Notes under the pieces: model-generated
The model's database searches: none
Told to the model about the DNA's origin: nothing
Seen by the model: only the letters and a program-made list of their open reading frames with translations
Translations under genes and position numbers: made by a program
Shown: piece after piece, positions 47,871 to 57,891 of the stretch
Position numbering within the stretch: position 1 is the first letter of the stretch
Layout of the letters: each line of letters starts with the position of its first letter
Assembly (NCBI GenBank): GCA_947631685.1
Contig: CANRMI010000003.1
Span: 1-64,000 of the forward strand
Direction: 5' to 3'
Source of the DNA: an uncultured Lachnospiraceae bacterium
GTDB taxonomy: Bacteria; Bacillota; Clostridia; Lachnospirales; Lachnospiraceae
DNA: 64,000 nt

Positions 47871-49190
47871 TCACTTTACTGCTTCCAGCGTGATCTCCAT
47901 GCTCATTTCCCGGTAGCTGTTCTGGGAAAGACGCTGCACCACTACGGTCACGGTCTGCCCCGCCTCTAAGCGCTGCAGAATCGTGGTGTAATTGGTAAAA
48001 TTTTCAATGCTGTTGCCGTCCAGCTCCGTAATCACATCTCCCCGCTGGATCCCGGCCAGCATGGCGGGCGAATCCATGGCCACCTCCCGCACATAGGCTC
48101 CAAAGGGTACTCCCATTTCCCGGTTGGCCTCTAAGGTCACATCCACCCCGCTGATTCCCAGATACGCCGCTTCTTTTCCGTTGGACAGATTTTCGATCAG
48201 CTTTCTCAATTCAGAAATGCCCACAGCCGTCACGGCGTTTTCTCTGTCCGGCCCGGCACCTCCGGGAACGATCACGCCTATGACCTGGGACTGCATATTG
48301 AAGAGCACGCCCTCGGCCTGGGGACTGCCGTAAATATCCGTAGTCAGCAGCTTATAGTTGGCGTCCACCGTACTCATTGTGCTTCCCGCGGCGGTAATCA
48401 TTCCATACCCCGCGCTGCCTACACTCCCCATGGGCGCTCCCAGCGCTATCACCGGGATCCCCACCGCATCCCGCATATTGGATGAGCCCAGGGTCGCCAC
48501 CCGGACCGCCGTCTGGGTGCTTTCCGGCAGGCTTGCCATCTGCACCGCTACCACAGCCAGCCCAAGCTGCCTGTCCCACTGCTTCATTTCCGCCTCCACG
48601 GCGGTACCGTCGCAAAAGGTTACCATGACGCTTTCCGCGCCATTGACGGTATCACTGTCCGTCAAAATCAGGTACTCCTGGCCGTTGGTGGCCGCAATGA
48701 TCCCGCTGGCCCGGCCCTCGCTCTCATAAATGTTGTTCAGCCAGTCCACATCGGAGCTGACTCCCGTTACCACCACCATGGAGGCCTCCAGTTCGTTTTT
48801 GTAAGAGGCCAGCGCGTTGTAAAGCTGCTCGTAGTGGCTCTTATCCAGCCGCAGATCTTCTAAAAGCCTGTGCAGCTGCTCATCCTCCAGGATCATGGAT
48901 TCCACCGTTTCCTGGAGAGAGGGCTCTTCCTCTTCTACCAGCATATCCTCCGGCGCGACCTCATCGGACTCTTCCGGAAAGATGACCATGGGCGGCTCTT
49001 CCTCCGGATAGAGCCAGTTGCTGAATACCGGTTCTAGGACCAGGAATGTCAGACAGGCGACCAGGCCGAAGATCACTGCCATGGAAACGGTGATTACGGT
49101 CCTGCGCAGCAACTTCTTTTTGTTGAACGGCCTCTCTTTAATTTTTTCTATCATGAAGTCCGACTGCTTCTCCTGACCGTTTTCGGGCAT
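47871..49190 (-). CDS. S1C (DegP/HtrA-like) PDZ protein with apparently degenerate catalytic triad
   Basis: TM + trypsin-like + PDZ (MLAGIQRGDVITELDGNSI); triad positions read LTDSDTV, DRQLGLAV, SPQAEGVLFN. Confidence 0.8.
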   Translation of the reverse strand: MPENGQEKQSDFMIEKIKERPFNKKKLLRRTVITVSMAVIFGLVACLTFLVLEPVFSNWLYPEEEPPMVIFPEESDEVAPEDMLVEEEEPSLQETVESMILEDEQLHRLLEDLRLDKSHYEQLYNALASYKNELEASMVVVTGVSSDVDWLNNIYESEGRASGIIAATNGQEYLILTDSDTVNGAESVMVTFCDGTAVEAEMKQWDRQLGLAVVAVQMASLPESTQTAVRVATLGSSNMRDAVGIPVIALGAPMGSVGSAGYGMITAAGSTMSTVDANYKLLTTDIYGSPQAEGVLFNMQSQVIGVIVPGGAGPDRENAVTAVGISELRKLIENLSNGKEAAYLGISGVDVTLEANREMGVPFGAYVREVAMDSPAMLAGIQRGDVITELDGNSIENFTNYTTILQRLEAGQTVTVVVQRLSQNSYREMSMEITLEAVK

Positions 49191-49304
49191 TTCCCCTTGT
49201 CCTCCTGCCTTTCGTTTCTTCCACTAAAAGTATAGCCGATTGTCCGCCTCTTGTAAAGGATTCTCCGCTTTCCGTCCGGCGTATCACATGCCCGTCATAC
49301 ACAA

Positions 49305-49330
49305 AAAAGACCTGAGATCTCAGGTCTTTT
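49305..49330. terminator. Bidirectional Rho-independent terminator
   Basis: aaaagacctgagatctcaggtctttt perfect palindrome. Confidence 0.8.
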
Positions 49331-49331
49331 A

Positions 49332-49402
49332 AGCAGCTAGCGGGAATCGAACCCGTCTCTCCAGCTTGGGAAGCTAGCATTCTACCGATGAACTATAGCT
49401 GC
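49332..49402 (-). tRNA. tRNA-Gly (CCC)
   Basis: Minus strand gcagctatagttcatcggtagaatgctagcttcccaagctggagagacgggttcgattcccgctagctgct; anticodon CCC in loop TTCCCAA. Confidence 0.93.
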
Positions 49403-49455
49403 GTTAGTAAGAGTATACCACAGCTTCGCCGGAAATGCCAGTATATTTTTTCAGC

Positions 49456-50763
49456 TTATTTTACCGCCTGGAAGGCTTCTTCCAAATCCTCCAGAATATC
49501 GTCAATATTCTCTGTGCCGATAGAGAGGCGGATGGTGTTGGGCGCGATTCCCTGATCCGCCAGTTCCGCATCACTCAGCTGGGAATGGGTGGTGGAGGCC
49601 GGATGGATAACTAAGGATTTTACATCCGCCACATTGGCCAGCAGGCTGAACAGCTCCAGATTGTCGATAAAATCCTTCGCTTTCTGGGCGTCGCCCTTGA
49701 TCTCAAAGGTAAAGATGGAGCCGCCCCCATTGGGGAAATATTTTTTGTACAGTTCTCTTTGTACGGGATCCTTGGAAACCGAAGGATGATGTACCGCCTC
49801 CACCTGGGGGTGATTGCTCAAATACTCCACTACCTTTAAGGCGTTTTCCACATGACGCTCTACGCGCAGGGACAGGGTTTCCAGGCCCTGCAGAAAGAAG
49901 AACGCGTGGAAAGGCGAAAGGGTTGCTCCCGTATCCCGCAGCAGAATGGCCCGGATCTTGGTCACGAAAGCCGCTGCTCCCACCGCTTTGGTGAAGCTTA
50001 TGCCATGATAGCTGGGATTGGGCTCCGTCAGGGACGGGAATTTGCCGCTGGCCTCCCAGTCAAACTTACCGCTGTCCACGATCACGCCGCCAATGGTGGT
50101 GCCGTGTCCGCCGATAAATTTTGTGGCGGAATGGACCACGATGTCCGCGCCGTATTCAATGGGCCGCACCAGATACGGGGTGGCAAAGGTGTTGTCGATC
50201 ACAAGGGGAATCTTATGCGCATGGGCAATTTCCGCCAGCTTTTCAATGTCCACCACATCCGAATTGGGATTTCCCAAAGTTTCAATAAATACCGCCTTGG
50301 TATTTTCCCGGATGGCGTTCTCCACCTCCCCATAGTCGAAGGGATTTACAAAGGTAGTGGTGATCCCGTATTCCGGCAGGGTGTGGGCCAGCAGGTTGTA
50401 GGTTCCCCCGTAGATATTCTTGGCCGCTACAATGTGTTCTCCCGCGTGGGCCAGATTCTCAAAGGTGTAGGTGATCGCCGCCGCGCCGGAGGCCACCGCC
50501 AGGGCTGCCACGCCGCCCTCCAAAGCCGCGATCCTCTTTTCAAAAACGTCCTCCGTGGGATTCGTCAGCCTGCCGTAGATATTGCCGGCATCCTTTAAGC
50601 CAAATCTGTCCGCCGCATGGGCACTGTTGTGAAATACGTAGGAGGAGGTCTGGTAAATGGGAACCGCTCTGGCGTCCGTCACCGGATCCGCCTGCTCCTG
50701 TCCTACATGTAACTGCAATGTTTCAAACTTCAGATTTCTGTCCTTATATGCTTTCTTACTCAT
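49456..50763 (-). CDS. metY: O-acetylhomoserine aminocarboxypropyltransferase / cysteine synthase family
   Basis: Cys/Met metabolism PLP-enzyme motifs: IYGRLTNPTEDVFEKRIAALEGGVAALAVASG, ADIVVHSATKFIGGHGTTIGG. Confidence 0.93.
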   Translation of the reverse strand: MSKKAYKDRNLKFETLQLHVGQEQADPVTDARAVPIYQTSSYVFHNSAHAADRFGLKDAGNIYGRLTNPTEDVFEKRIAALEGGVAALAVASGAAAITYTFENLAHAGEHIVAAKNIYGGTYNLLAHTLPEYGITTTFVNPFDYGEVENAIRENTKAVFIETLGNPNSDVVDIEKLAEIAHAHKIPLVIDNTFATPYLVRPIEYGADIVVHSATKFIGGHGTTIGGVIVDSGKFDWEASGKFPSLTEPNPSYHGISFTKAVGAAAFVTKIRAILLRDTGATLSPFHAFFFLQGLETLSLRVERHVENALKVVEYLSNHPQVEAVHHPSVSKDPVQRELYKKYFPNGGGSIFTFEIKGDAQKAKDFIDNLELFSLLANVADVKSLVIHPASTTHSQLSDAELADQGIAPNTIRLSIGTENIDDILEDLEEAFQAVK

Positions 50764-50913
50764 ATCTTTTCCCTCTTTCCGCGGATGGTTCCGCTGCTTT
50801 TTTATGAATGGCTTTCTCTGCAGGATTGGCGCCTCGTTCTTTATGCCCTTATCCTACCACGCCGGCCGGTTCCTGTCTAATACATTAAAAAGCTTACTGG
50901 TTATAGGGAAAAG

Positions 50914-51819
50914 TTATAACGCTTCCGGGAAATCCAGGCTGATGGTCAGAGCCTTCCCATCCAGCGCTGCTCTGACACTGCCGCCCATGGCTTCGCTCAG
51001 AAGCCTGTTGATGGTGAGCCCTAAGCCGCTGCCCTGGCGGGTGCGGGATTTTTCCCGTACATAGAAACGGTCGAAGAGCCGGGAGACTTCTTCCGGCTTT
51101 AAGACACTTGTGTCATTTTCAAAAGTGATACAGATCCTGCCGGCTTGCCGATACAGGGAAATATGCAGATAGCTCTCCGCGTAACGCAGCGCGTTCTGCA
51201 TCATATTGTTAAAGATTCGCTCCATAGCGGCACTGTCCGCCATAATATAAAGGGGGCCTTTTTCGACGGCAAAATCCACCAGCAGCCCTTTTTTCTCAAA
51301 CAGCTGCCAGAAGAGCAGGCTGGTTTCTTCCGTAAAGCGGGCAATGTCCATCCGCTTTGCCTCCAGATGGTAATCGCCTATTTCCAGCCGGGACATGTCG
51401 TAAAAATTTCCGATAAGAGTCTGCAGGGCTTCAGCTTTTTTCAGTGCCCGCTCCAGACTGCTCCTGTCCTCTTCATTTAGCCGCGCGCTCTCCAAAAGCT
51501 CCAGATACCCGATAATGGCCGTCAGCGGCGTCCGCAGATCATGGCTGATGTCCTCTATCTGGGCGCGCAGTTTCCTTTCCCGGTTCTCATAATAGATCCG
51601 TTCTTTGCGCTCTTCGTAGAGGTGCTCGTTTATGGCCTGCAGCAGCGCCTCCGTTTCTTTTTCCGGATGTGAAAGCAGCAGAATCCGGTTGTCCTCCGGA
51701 TTCTGCCAAATCTCCCGCATTTCCTTTACTGCTTTTCTTACATCAGCCCTCAGGCAGTAAAACCGGGCTATGTAAATTACGGCTATACAGCCAAGCCCTG
51801 CTGCCGCTATCCACTCCAT
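50914..51819 (-). CDS. Sensor histidine kinase
   Basis: ISHDLRTPLTAIIGYLELL H-box; G-box RTRQGSGLGLTI. Confidence 0.9.
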   Translation of the reverse strand: MEWIAAAGLGCIAVIYIARFYCLRADVRKAVKEMREIWQNPEDNRILLLSHPEKETEALLQAINEHLYEERKERIYYENRERKLRAQIEDISHDLRTPLTAIIGYLELLESARLNEEDRSSLERALKKAEALQTLIGNFYDMSRLEIGDYHLEAKRMDIARFTEETSLLFWQLFEKKGLLVDFAVEKGPLYIMADSAAMERIFNNMMQNALRYAESYLHISLYRQAGRICITFENDTSVLKPEEVSRLFDRFYVREKSRTRQGSGLGLTINRLLSEAMGGSVRAALDGKALTISLDFPEAL

Positions 51820-51832
51820 ACCCGCGCTCCTT

Positions 51833-52603
51833 TTATAATTCTTTTCTGCGGACTCCCAGGATTCCCAAAAGCAGGAAAATAACGATGCCCGCGCATCCCG
51901 CCACCAGAAGCTTCATCAGTCCCTCCGGCGTCTGCCAGAACGCTATCGCCTCTTTCCCTATATAGGTGTGGGAGCCCGCCAGGTTGCCTGCCAGCCAGCC
52001 GTCCAGTTTGCTGAAAAAGGGAAATTTCAGTCCCAGCAGGGATACCACCATGGGAAACGCTTCATACACGGCCAGCCAGATCCAGGTAGCGGCTCCCTTG
52101 CTCCCGGACAAAAAGCAGAAAGTCAGAGCCGCCAGTACGCCCTGGACCAGAAACAGGCTGTTGGCCAGATAATCTCTCAGAAACTCCCATAACGCCGCGG
52201 GTCCGCTGTCTTCCAGAAGCAGATAGGCGCTGCCCACAAATATGGCTACCACCGCCGCCAGGGTGATGACGGATACAATCAGGGAAACGATGATCTTGCC
52301 CAGATAGACCATAACGGGAGAATCCCCGAAAGCGATGCTGTTGCCTATGGTCCTGTCCTTGTATTCATCTCCGAACACCAGACAGCCCATTATGATGGTC
52401 ATGACAAATACCATGCCCAGCACATCGTCGACAAAACCAAACACAAACCAGGTGTTCCCGTAGCGGAACGTGGGATTCTCCCACTTTATCCATGCCAGCA
52501 CTATATTCATAAGCACCAGCAGCCCCGCGCAGATGCCGCCGAAAACATAAACGCCCTCTTGATGGGCAATGCGGTATAACTCACTCTTGATATAATTCAG
52601 CAT
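51833..52603 (-). CDS. ABC transporter permease
   Basis: Six hydrophobic segments; adjacent to ATPase; FGDEYKDRTIGNSIAFGDS typical of ABC-2 permeases. Confidence 0.8.
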   Translation of the reverse strand: MLNYIKSELYRIAHQEGVYVFGGICAGLLVLMNIVLAWIKWENPTFRYGNTWFVFGFVDDVLGMVFVMTIIMGCLVFGDEYKDRTIGNSIAFGDSPVMVYLGKIIVSLIVSVITLAAVVAIFVGSAYLLLEDSGPAALWEFLRDYLANSLFLVQGVLAALTFCFLSGSKGAATWIWLAVYEAFPMVVSLLGLKFPFFSKLDGWLAGNLAGSHTYIGKEAIAFWQTPEGLMKLLVAGCAGIVIFLLLGILGVRRKEL

Positions 52604-52604
52604 A

Positions 52605-53534
52605 TCACGCCTCCTCCTTCCTGCTCCCGATCAGATTCATGTAGTAATTTTCCAGATTGATCTCTTTCATTTCAAGGCCCAGCAGGCCGATTCCATGGCT
52701 GACCGCCAGCGCGCTGTAATCGCTCACATTGTCCACTTTCTCCATAATGTGGATCCGGTTGTCCGGCAGCACACAGTAGTTGCTGCAGAGCATTTCCGAT
52801 TCCAGAAGCGCCGCGTAGGCCGCTGCGTCCGTAACCTGAATCTCCAGAAACGTCCGGCACTTCTCCCGCAGCTTCTCCACGCCGATCTCTTCCGCCAGCT
52901 CTCCCGTGTTTAAGAAACCGTAGTCCGTGGCGATATTTTCCAGTTCCGTCAGGATATGGCTGGAAATGAGGATGGTAACGCCTTTTTCCTTATTCAGTTT
53001 TAACAATAGATTTCTGACTTCCACAATTCCTGCCGGATCCAGGCCGTTGATGGGCTCGTCCAGAATCAAAAGTTCCGGTTCCCCCATTAACGCCAGGCCC
53101 AGCCCCAGTCTTTGCTTCATGCCCAGGGAAAGCTTGCAGAACTTTTTTCCCGCGGCCTGGGAAAGGCCCACCATTTCCAACACGTTGTCCACGGTGTCTT
53201 TTCCCGGAATTCCTCTCTGGAGACGATAATATTCCAGATTCTGCTTAGCGGTGAGCTTCGGGTAAAATCCCGGCGCCTCGATAATGGAGCCTATCCGGGT
53301 TCTGGCTTTCCTGTACCCCGCTTCCGTACTTTCTCCCAGCATGGTAAAACTGCCGGCGGTGGGACGTATCCACCCGGTCAGAATTTTTAAGAACGTGGTC
53401 TTGCCCGCTCCGTTGTTTCCCACCAGACCGTAAATGCTGCCTTTCCGCACCCGGATGTCCGCATTCTTTAAAGCCGCGGTCTGCCCGTACATTTTAGTCA
53501 GTCCATGGGATTGTATGATGTATTCCTCACTCAT
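52605..53534 (-). CDS. ABC transporter ATP-binding protein (bacitracin/lantibiotic export-like)
   Basis: GNNGAGKTTFLKILTG, LSLGMKQRLGLGLALMGEPELLILDEPINGLDPAG. Confidence 0.92.
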   Translation of the reverse strand: MSEEYIIQSHGLTKMYGQTAALKNADIRVRKGSIYGLVGNNGAGKTTFLKILTGWIRPTAGSFTMLGESTEAGYRKARTRIGSIIEAPGFYPKLTAKQNLEYYRLQRGIPGKDTVDNVLEMVGLSQAAGKKFCKLSLGMKQRLGLGLALMGEPELLILDEPINGLDPAGIVEVRNLLLKLNKEKGVTILISSHILTELENIATDYGFLNTGELAEEIGVEKLREKCRTFLEIQVTDAAAYAALLESEMLCSNYCVLPDNRIHIMEKVDNVSDYSALAVSHGIGLLGLEMKEINLENYYMNLIGSRKEEA

Positions 53535-53630
53535 AACTTTTCTCCTTTCCAAATCTTCACTCATCTTACTCTCCCAGGCGTAAATAAGTACTTTAGAAAG
53601 TTTAAAGAAATCGTAAAGTGAAAAGCCGGG

Positions 53631-54341
53631 CTATGCCATTTTAAATCCGATCCCCCAGACCGTTTTGATATATTCTTCTTTGTCTATGGCCCCTATCTTT
53701 TTGCGCAGATTGCTCACATGAACATTGATGGTATTATCCTCGCCCAGATAGCTCCCCTGCCAGATCAGCTCGTAAAGGCTGTCCCTGGAATAAACCTTCT
53801 GGGGATTCTGTACCAGCAGACAGAGAATATCGTATTCGTGGGCCGTAAGAGGCAGGAGCTTTCCGCAGACTTGTACCTCCCTGGCCTCCTGGTAGATCTT
53901 TAAATTTTTATAGGTGAGGACTTTCGCCGCCTCCTGCCCTCCCGCTCCTTTTCTCTTTGCCCTGCGCAGCGCGCCGTTGACTCTGGCCGCCACTTCTTCC
54001 CTGGCAAAGGGTTTGGTAAGATAATCGTCGGCTCCCCCGTTCAATACGCTCACCTTATCTTCCAGAGCGGACTTGGCCGAAAGCACAATGATGGGCACCT
54101 CGCTGACCTCCCGGATCCTCTTGATCAGTTCTTCTCCGGAAAGGCCCGGAAGCATCAGATCCATCAGGATCAGGTCGTAGTCCTCTCTCTCCGCCGAAAA
54201 CAGCCGCAGCTGCGCTTCACTGCCGGAATAAGCCTGAATGGGCACATATCCCTGCAGGCGCATGATCTTTGCCAGTATCCGGGAAATATCTTCATCGTCC
54301 TCCACTATCAGGATCTTGATCTCTTTCTCCTCCGCCGTCAT
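53631..54341 (-). CDS. OmpR-family response regulator
   Basis: ILIVEDDEDIS, LILMDLMLPGLSG, C-terminal winged helix with YIKTVWGIGFKM. Confidence 0.93.
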   Translation of the reverse strand: MTAEEKEIKILIVEDDEDISRILAKIMRLQGYVPIQAYSGSEAQLRLFSAEREDYDLILMDLMLPGLSGEELIKRIREVSEVPIIVLSAKSALEDKVSVLNGGADDYLTKPFAREEVAARVNGALRRAKRKGAGGQEAAKVLTYKNLKIYQEAREVQVCGKLLPLTAHEYDILCLLVQNPQKVYSRDSLYELIWQGSYLGEDNTINVHVSNLRKKIGAIDKEEYIKTVWGIGFKMA

Positions 54342-55971
54342 GTTCTTCCCCTCTCCTCTCTGTCTCCTGTCTCAGTAAATATTCTCCCAGTCCCAGCACC
54401 AGGAACACCTGTGTCATGATCATGGTCTGCTGAAAGCTGAATATATTGTTGAGGGTATAGGCAAACAGGCTCACGCCGCAGATCACCGCCCTCTTCTTTT
54501 TTCCAAACCGCCAGATGGCGCTCAGGACCATCCCGATATGTCCCAGCAGCCCGAACAGGCCCAGGTCAGCCAGCAGCGTTATCCACTCCCCATGGGCGTT
54601 TGTGAGCCTGCTGTCCCCAAACTGTTCCCGCACCGCCTCCAAAAGCGCCGGATCTTTTCCGCTGTCAATATAGAGCCACATACCGTCCGGCCCCACTCCT
54701 ACGACCTTGTGGAGAACGTCCTGGGACAGCCACGTCCTTATGCCCGCAGCCCAGGTACCGCCCCGGCTGCTGCCCCATTCCCTGCCAAAAGTAAACACGG
54801 GATTCCCGGAAAGCGCGCCCAGCGCCCCCGGGCGCAGCGTATTTACCGTGATCGCTCCCGCAAACAGCGCCAGTGCCGCGCAGACAGCAATCACCAGTCC
54901 CAGCCGGAGCTTCCTGAGGACTCCGCAGTCCTGCCGCTTCGGGACATAGCGTCCGCACCCCAGCCAGATACCCGCGCAGACAATTCCTGCCAGCCAGGGG
55001 AACGCGCCCTTTACCAGCATGGTATAGACCGGCGTCTGCATATTGTTCTGTGCCGGCGCTATAAGCTGTATCAGCGCTAACAGGCAGAGGGTTCCCCCAA
55101 GCAAAAGCAGCAGCTCGCAAAAATGCCGGAACCCTTCTTTTCCCTCTTCTCCTTCGCCTGATACCGACAGACAGAAAAGCAAAAACAGCATTCCCGCAAG
55201 GGCCAGTATCCCGCTGTCACTGCCCTGGGTGAGCCCGCAGGCAAAGCCTATACAGCAGCCGATACCCAACAGCACGCCGCTTCGTTTCCGGAACACAAAC
55301 CAGGCCGCCGTCAGCGGAAAGATCACCGCCCAGTAGCCGCAGAACCAGTTGATATTTCCGATTGTGGATATGTACCCGGGACCGCTGGAAGTCATGCCCG
55401 GCGGCAGATATCCGTACCGGTTTAAAATCCCCAGCAAAAAGACAGGCATGGACACGGCGGACAGTACGGCGGGCAGCCATTCCCCTGCCTTTTTAGGCAG
55501 AAAGCGGGATATGGCAAAATAGGAGCCGATAAAGACCAGCTGGGGCAGAAATCCCATGTACCAGCCGCTGACTCCCAAACGCAGCGTTTCCCTGTATTCC
55601 GTATAGTAATAGGACAATCCCAACGCCGCCAGATACACTATGGCAAATTTATCCGTCACAGAGAGGGCGTCCAGGGCGCTGTTGATAAACAGGGCCCACT
55701 TATTTCCGCCTGCGCCGTTTTTCTTCAGCCAAAGCAGCAGAGAGCATACCGCGTAGGGCAGAAGGAGCGCCAGAAAGATTTTCCCCGCAAAAAAACCGTA
55801 CTTTTGAAAGAAGTACGCCTTATTGCTCCCGATATAAGAATAGTCCGTTTTCCAGTCGTAGTAATAGGGCAGGATCACTCCCATGGCCAGCACATAAAAA
55901 ACGGTAACGGACTGCAGCAGAATACCCAGCACCCTGTGGCAGAAAAGGACCGCCGAATCGAACTTTTTCAC
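54292..55971 (-). CDS. O-antigen ligase/polymerase-like membrane protein
   Basis: Multi-TM; Wzy_C-like VVGVGPDGMWLY...NAHGEWITLLADLGLFGLLGHI. Confidence 0.8.
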   Translation of the reverse strand: MKKFDSAVLFCHRVLGILLQSVTVFYVLAMGVILPYYYDWKTDYSYIGSNKAYFFQKYGFFAGKIFLALLLPYAVCSLLLWLKKNGAGGNKWALFINSALDALSVTDKFAIVYLAALGLSYYYTEYRETLRLGVSGWYMGFLPQLVFIGSYFAISRFLPKKAGEWLPAVLSAVSMPVFLLGILNRYGYLPPGMTSSGPGYISTIGNINWFCGYWAVIFPLTAAWFVFRKRSGVLLGIGCCIGFACGLTQGSDSGILALAGMLFLLFCLSVSGEGEEGKEGFRHFCELLLLLGGTLCLLALIQLIAPAQNNMQTPVYTMLVKGAFPWLAGIVCAGIWLGCGRYVPKRQDCGVLRKLRLGLVIAVCAALALFAGAITVNTLRPGALGALSGNPVFTFGREWGSSRGGTWAAGIRTWLSQDVLHKVVGVGPDGMWLYIDSGKDPALLEAVREQFGDSRLTNAHGEWITLLADLGLFGLLGHIGMVLSAIWRFGKKKRAVICGVSLFAYTLNNIFSFQQTMIMTQVFLVLGLGEYLLRQETERRGEEHDGGGERDQDPDSGGR

Positions 55972-57083
55972 AGTTCTTCCTCCTGTCCGAAATCTTTTTC
56001 TTTATCATAGTCCTTTTGGTTTTTTTCGTCAACCAGCCGCAGGCAGACCGCGTAGGCCTCCTTTATCATCACCAGCCCCACCGGCCCTTTCACAATGCCC
56101 GCGATGCCGAAAAGCTTTAAGCCCCCGTAGATCCCTATGAGCACCGCTACGGGATAAACGCCCGCTTCCTTGCCGATCAGCTTCGGCTCCGTAAACTGTC
56201 TGATCAGCATACAGACAACATAGGCGCCCACGCAGAGCAGCGCCCTGCCGTAATATCCCTGTATAAACTGCCAGACAGCCAGAGGCACCAGCACCACACC
56301 GGTTCCGATAAAGGGCAGCGCGTCCAGCAGGCCCGCCGCAATACCGAATATCCAGCCGTTTTCCACTCTCGCAAGGGATAGAAACAGCACACAGACGGTA
56401 CCGATCAAAAGCATGATCAAAAGCTGGGCCTTTATATAAACCGCCAGGTAGCGGATGACCCGAAGGGCGATCTCCAGGATCAGCCGGCTCTCCCGGTGCG
56501 CTCCCACCATGGACAGAATGGCGTCATAGTCCTTTGCCAGCAGCACCGTGGCGATCATGGTCACCGCCAGGACGGCGATAATGGAAATCAAATGCCGGAT
56601 ATATCCCCAGGATTCCCCCAGCACATTGGGCAGTACCTGTACCTGAAAATTTTCAATCCACACATCCACCTGCTCCGTTATGGACCTGCTCAGGTTATTG
56701 GTCCGGATGCCGAAAATGTCCTCGATGTTTTCACAGCCCTGCTTTACCACCTGCCGGATGTCCTCCTGCCAATGGTCCGTTTCCTCCACCCAGATGGGAA
56801 TCTGCCGCAGCAGCAGGGAGCCTCCCATCCACACCAGCACGATCAGCACCATGCACAGCAGCAGCAGGATCCCGCTGGCCAGGTACTGCTTTTTGATCCT
56901 GGTCTTTTTCTGGATGTCGTCAAAGGTAGGGTAGCACAAGGTAAGAAAGATAGCCGCCAGCATCACCGGAGTTAAAAGAGGGCTGATAAAGCGCAGAAAA
57001 AAATACACTGCTCCCGTGATCAGAAGCAGCGCCAGGGCTTTGTTTTTTATCTGTTTTTTCCCTTTCGGAAGAAAATTTTCCAT
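55968..57083 (-). CDS. AI-2E family transporter (YtvI/PerM-like)
   Basis: Multi-TM; LLDALPFIGTGVVLVPLAVWQFIQG and FTEPKLIGKEAGVYPVAVLIGIYGGLKLFGIAGIVKGP. Confidence 0.88.
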   Translation of the reverse strand: MENFLPKGKKQIKNKALALLLITGAVYFFLRFISPLLTPVMLAAIFLTLCYPTFDDIQKKTRIKKQYLASGILLLLCMVLIVLVWMGGSLLLRQIPIWVEETDHWQEDIRQVVKQGCENIEDIFGIRTNNLSRSITEQVDVWIENFQVQVLPNVLGESWGYIRHLISIIAVLAVTMIATVLLAKDYDAILSMVGAHRESRLILEIALRVIRYLAVYIKAQLLIMLLIGTVCVLFLSLARVENGWIFGIAAGLLDALPFIGTGVVLVPLAVWQFIQGYYGRALLCVGAYVVCMLIRQFTEPKLIGKEAGVYPVAVLIGIYGGLKLFGIAGIVKGPVGLVMIKEAYAVCLRLVDEKNQKDYDKEKDFGQEEEL

Positions 57084-57150
57084 AAAACCGCCGGCCTTTC
57101 CCGAAATATGTTCCGGTACTTAGTATGGTGCTTTTATGAAAAATTATTTG

Positions 57151-57876
57151 TCACAGGAGAAAGAAAGAGAACGCCGGATTCTCAGGGGAAACGGTATATT
57201 CCAGTTTTCGTCCGTTCCCGGGGTGGAGAAAGTTAAGTCTGACGGCGCACAGCGCGGCAAAACGGATTCCCAGTGCCGCCGCCATTTTGGCCGCTCTGTC
57301 GTCCTGGTATTTAGCGTCTCCCAGAATTGGGAAGCCCCTGTGGGAAAGCTGCGCCCGTATCTGGTGAAACCGGCCGGTCTCCAGTTCTATCCGCAAAAGA
57401 GCAAGCTCTCCCGCTCCAGTGTCCGCACGCTGCTCCACCCGGTAACACAGGCGGGCCCGCTGGGCCTCCCCGGGCAGTGTCCCATCCGGCCCCAAGGCGC
57501 AAACCTGCGCCCTGCTGCCTGTTTTTATCAGATAATCCTCCAGAACATCCTCCGCCTTTGCCGGGCAGCCTGCCACAACCGCCAGATACTCCTTACAGAA
57601 GTTCCCTTCCTGCAGCTGCTTGCTCAAACCGGCCGCCGCGTTTTTATTTTTGGCAAATACCAGAACGCCTTCTACCGGCTGGTCCAGCCTGTGCACCACT
57701 CCGAGATAGGGCGCTTTTTCCCGCCCGTTTCCCTCCCGGCCAGCTTCAAGGGCCAGGTGATTTTTCAATTCGCTCTCCATGTCAGGACTTCCTATGCGGG
57801 CGGTCTGCACCGCCAGCCCCGCCGGTTTTTTCACCACCAGGATGTCCTTATCTTCATACAGAATCTCCGCGCGCAT
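57151..57876 (-). CDS. RluA family pseudouridine synthase
   Basis: VVHRLDQPVEGVLVFAKN and TGRFHQIRAQLSHRGFPILGDAKY. Confidence 0.92.
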   Translation of the reverse strand: MRAEILYEDKDILVVKKPAGLAVQTARIGSPDMESELKNHLALEAGREGNGREKAPYLGVVHRLDQPVEGVLVFAKNKNAAAGLSKQLQEGNFCKEYLAVVAGCPAKAEDVLEDYLIKTGSRAQVCALGPDGTLPGEAQRARLCYRVEQRADTGAGELALLRIELETGRFHQIRAQLSHRGFPILGDAKYQDDRAAKMAAALGIRFAALCAVRLNFLHPGNGRKLEYTVSPENPAFSFFLL

Positions 57877-57891
57877 CCTTCGCTCTCCACG

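Noticed and set aside
50764-50910. Possible SAM riboswitch upstream of metY
   Set aside because: Read on the minus strand, I could not find the conserved SAM-I/S-box core or another SAM riboswitch consensus; a covariance-model search would be needed.
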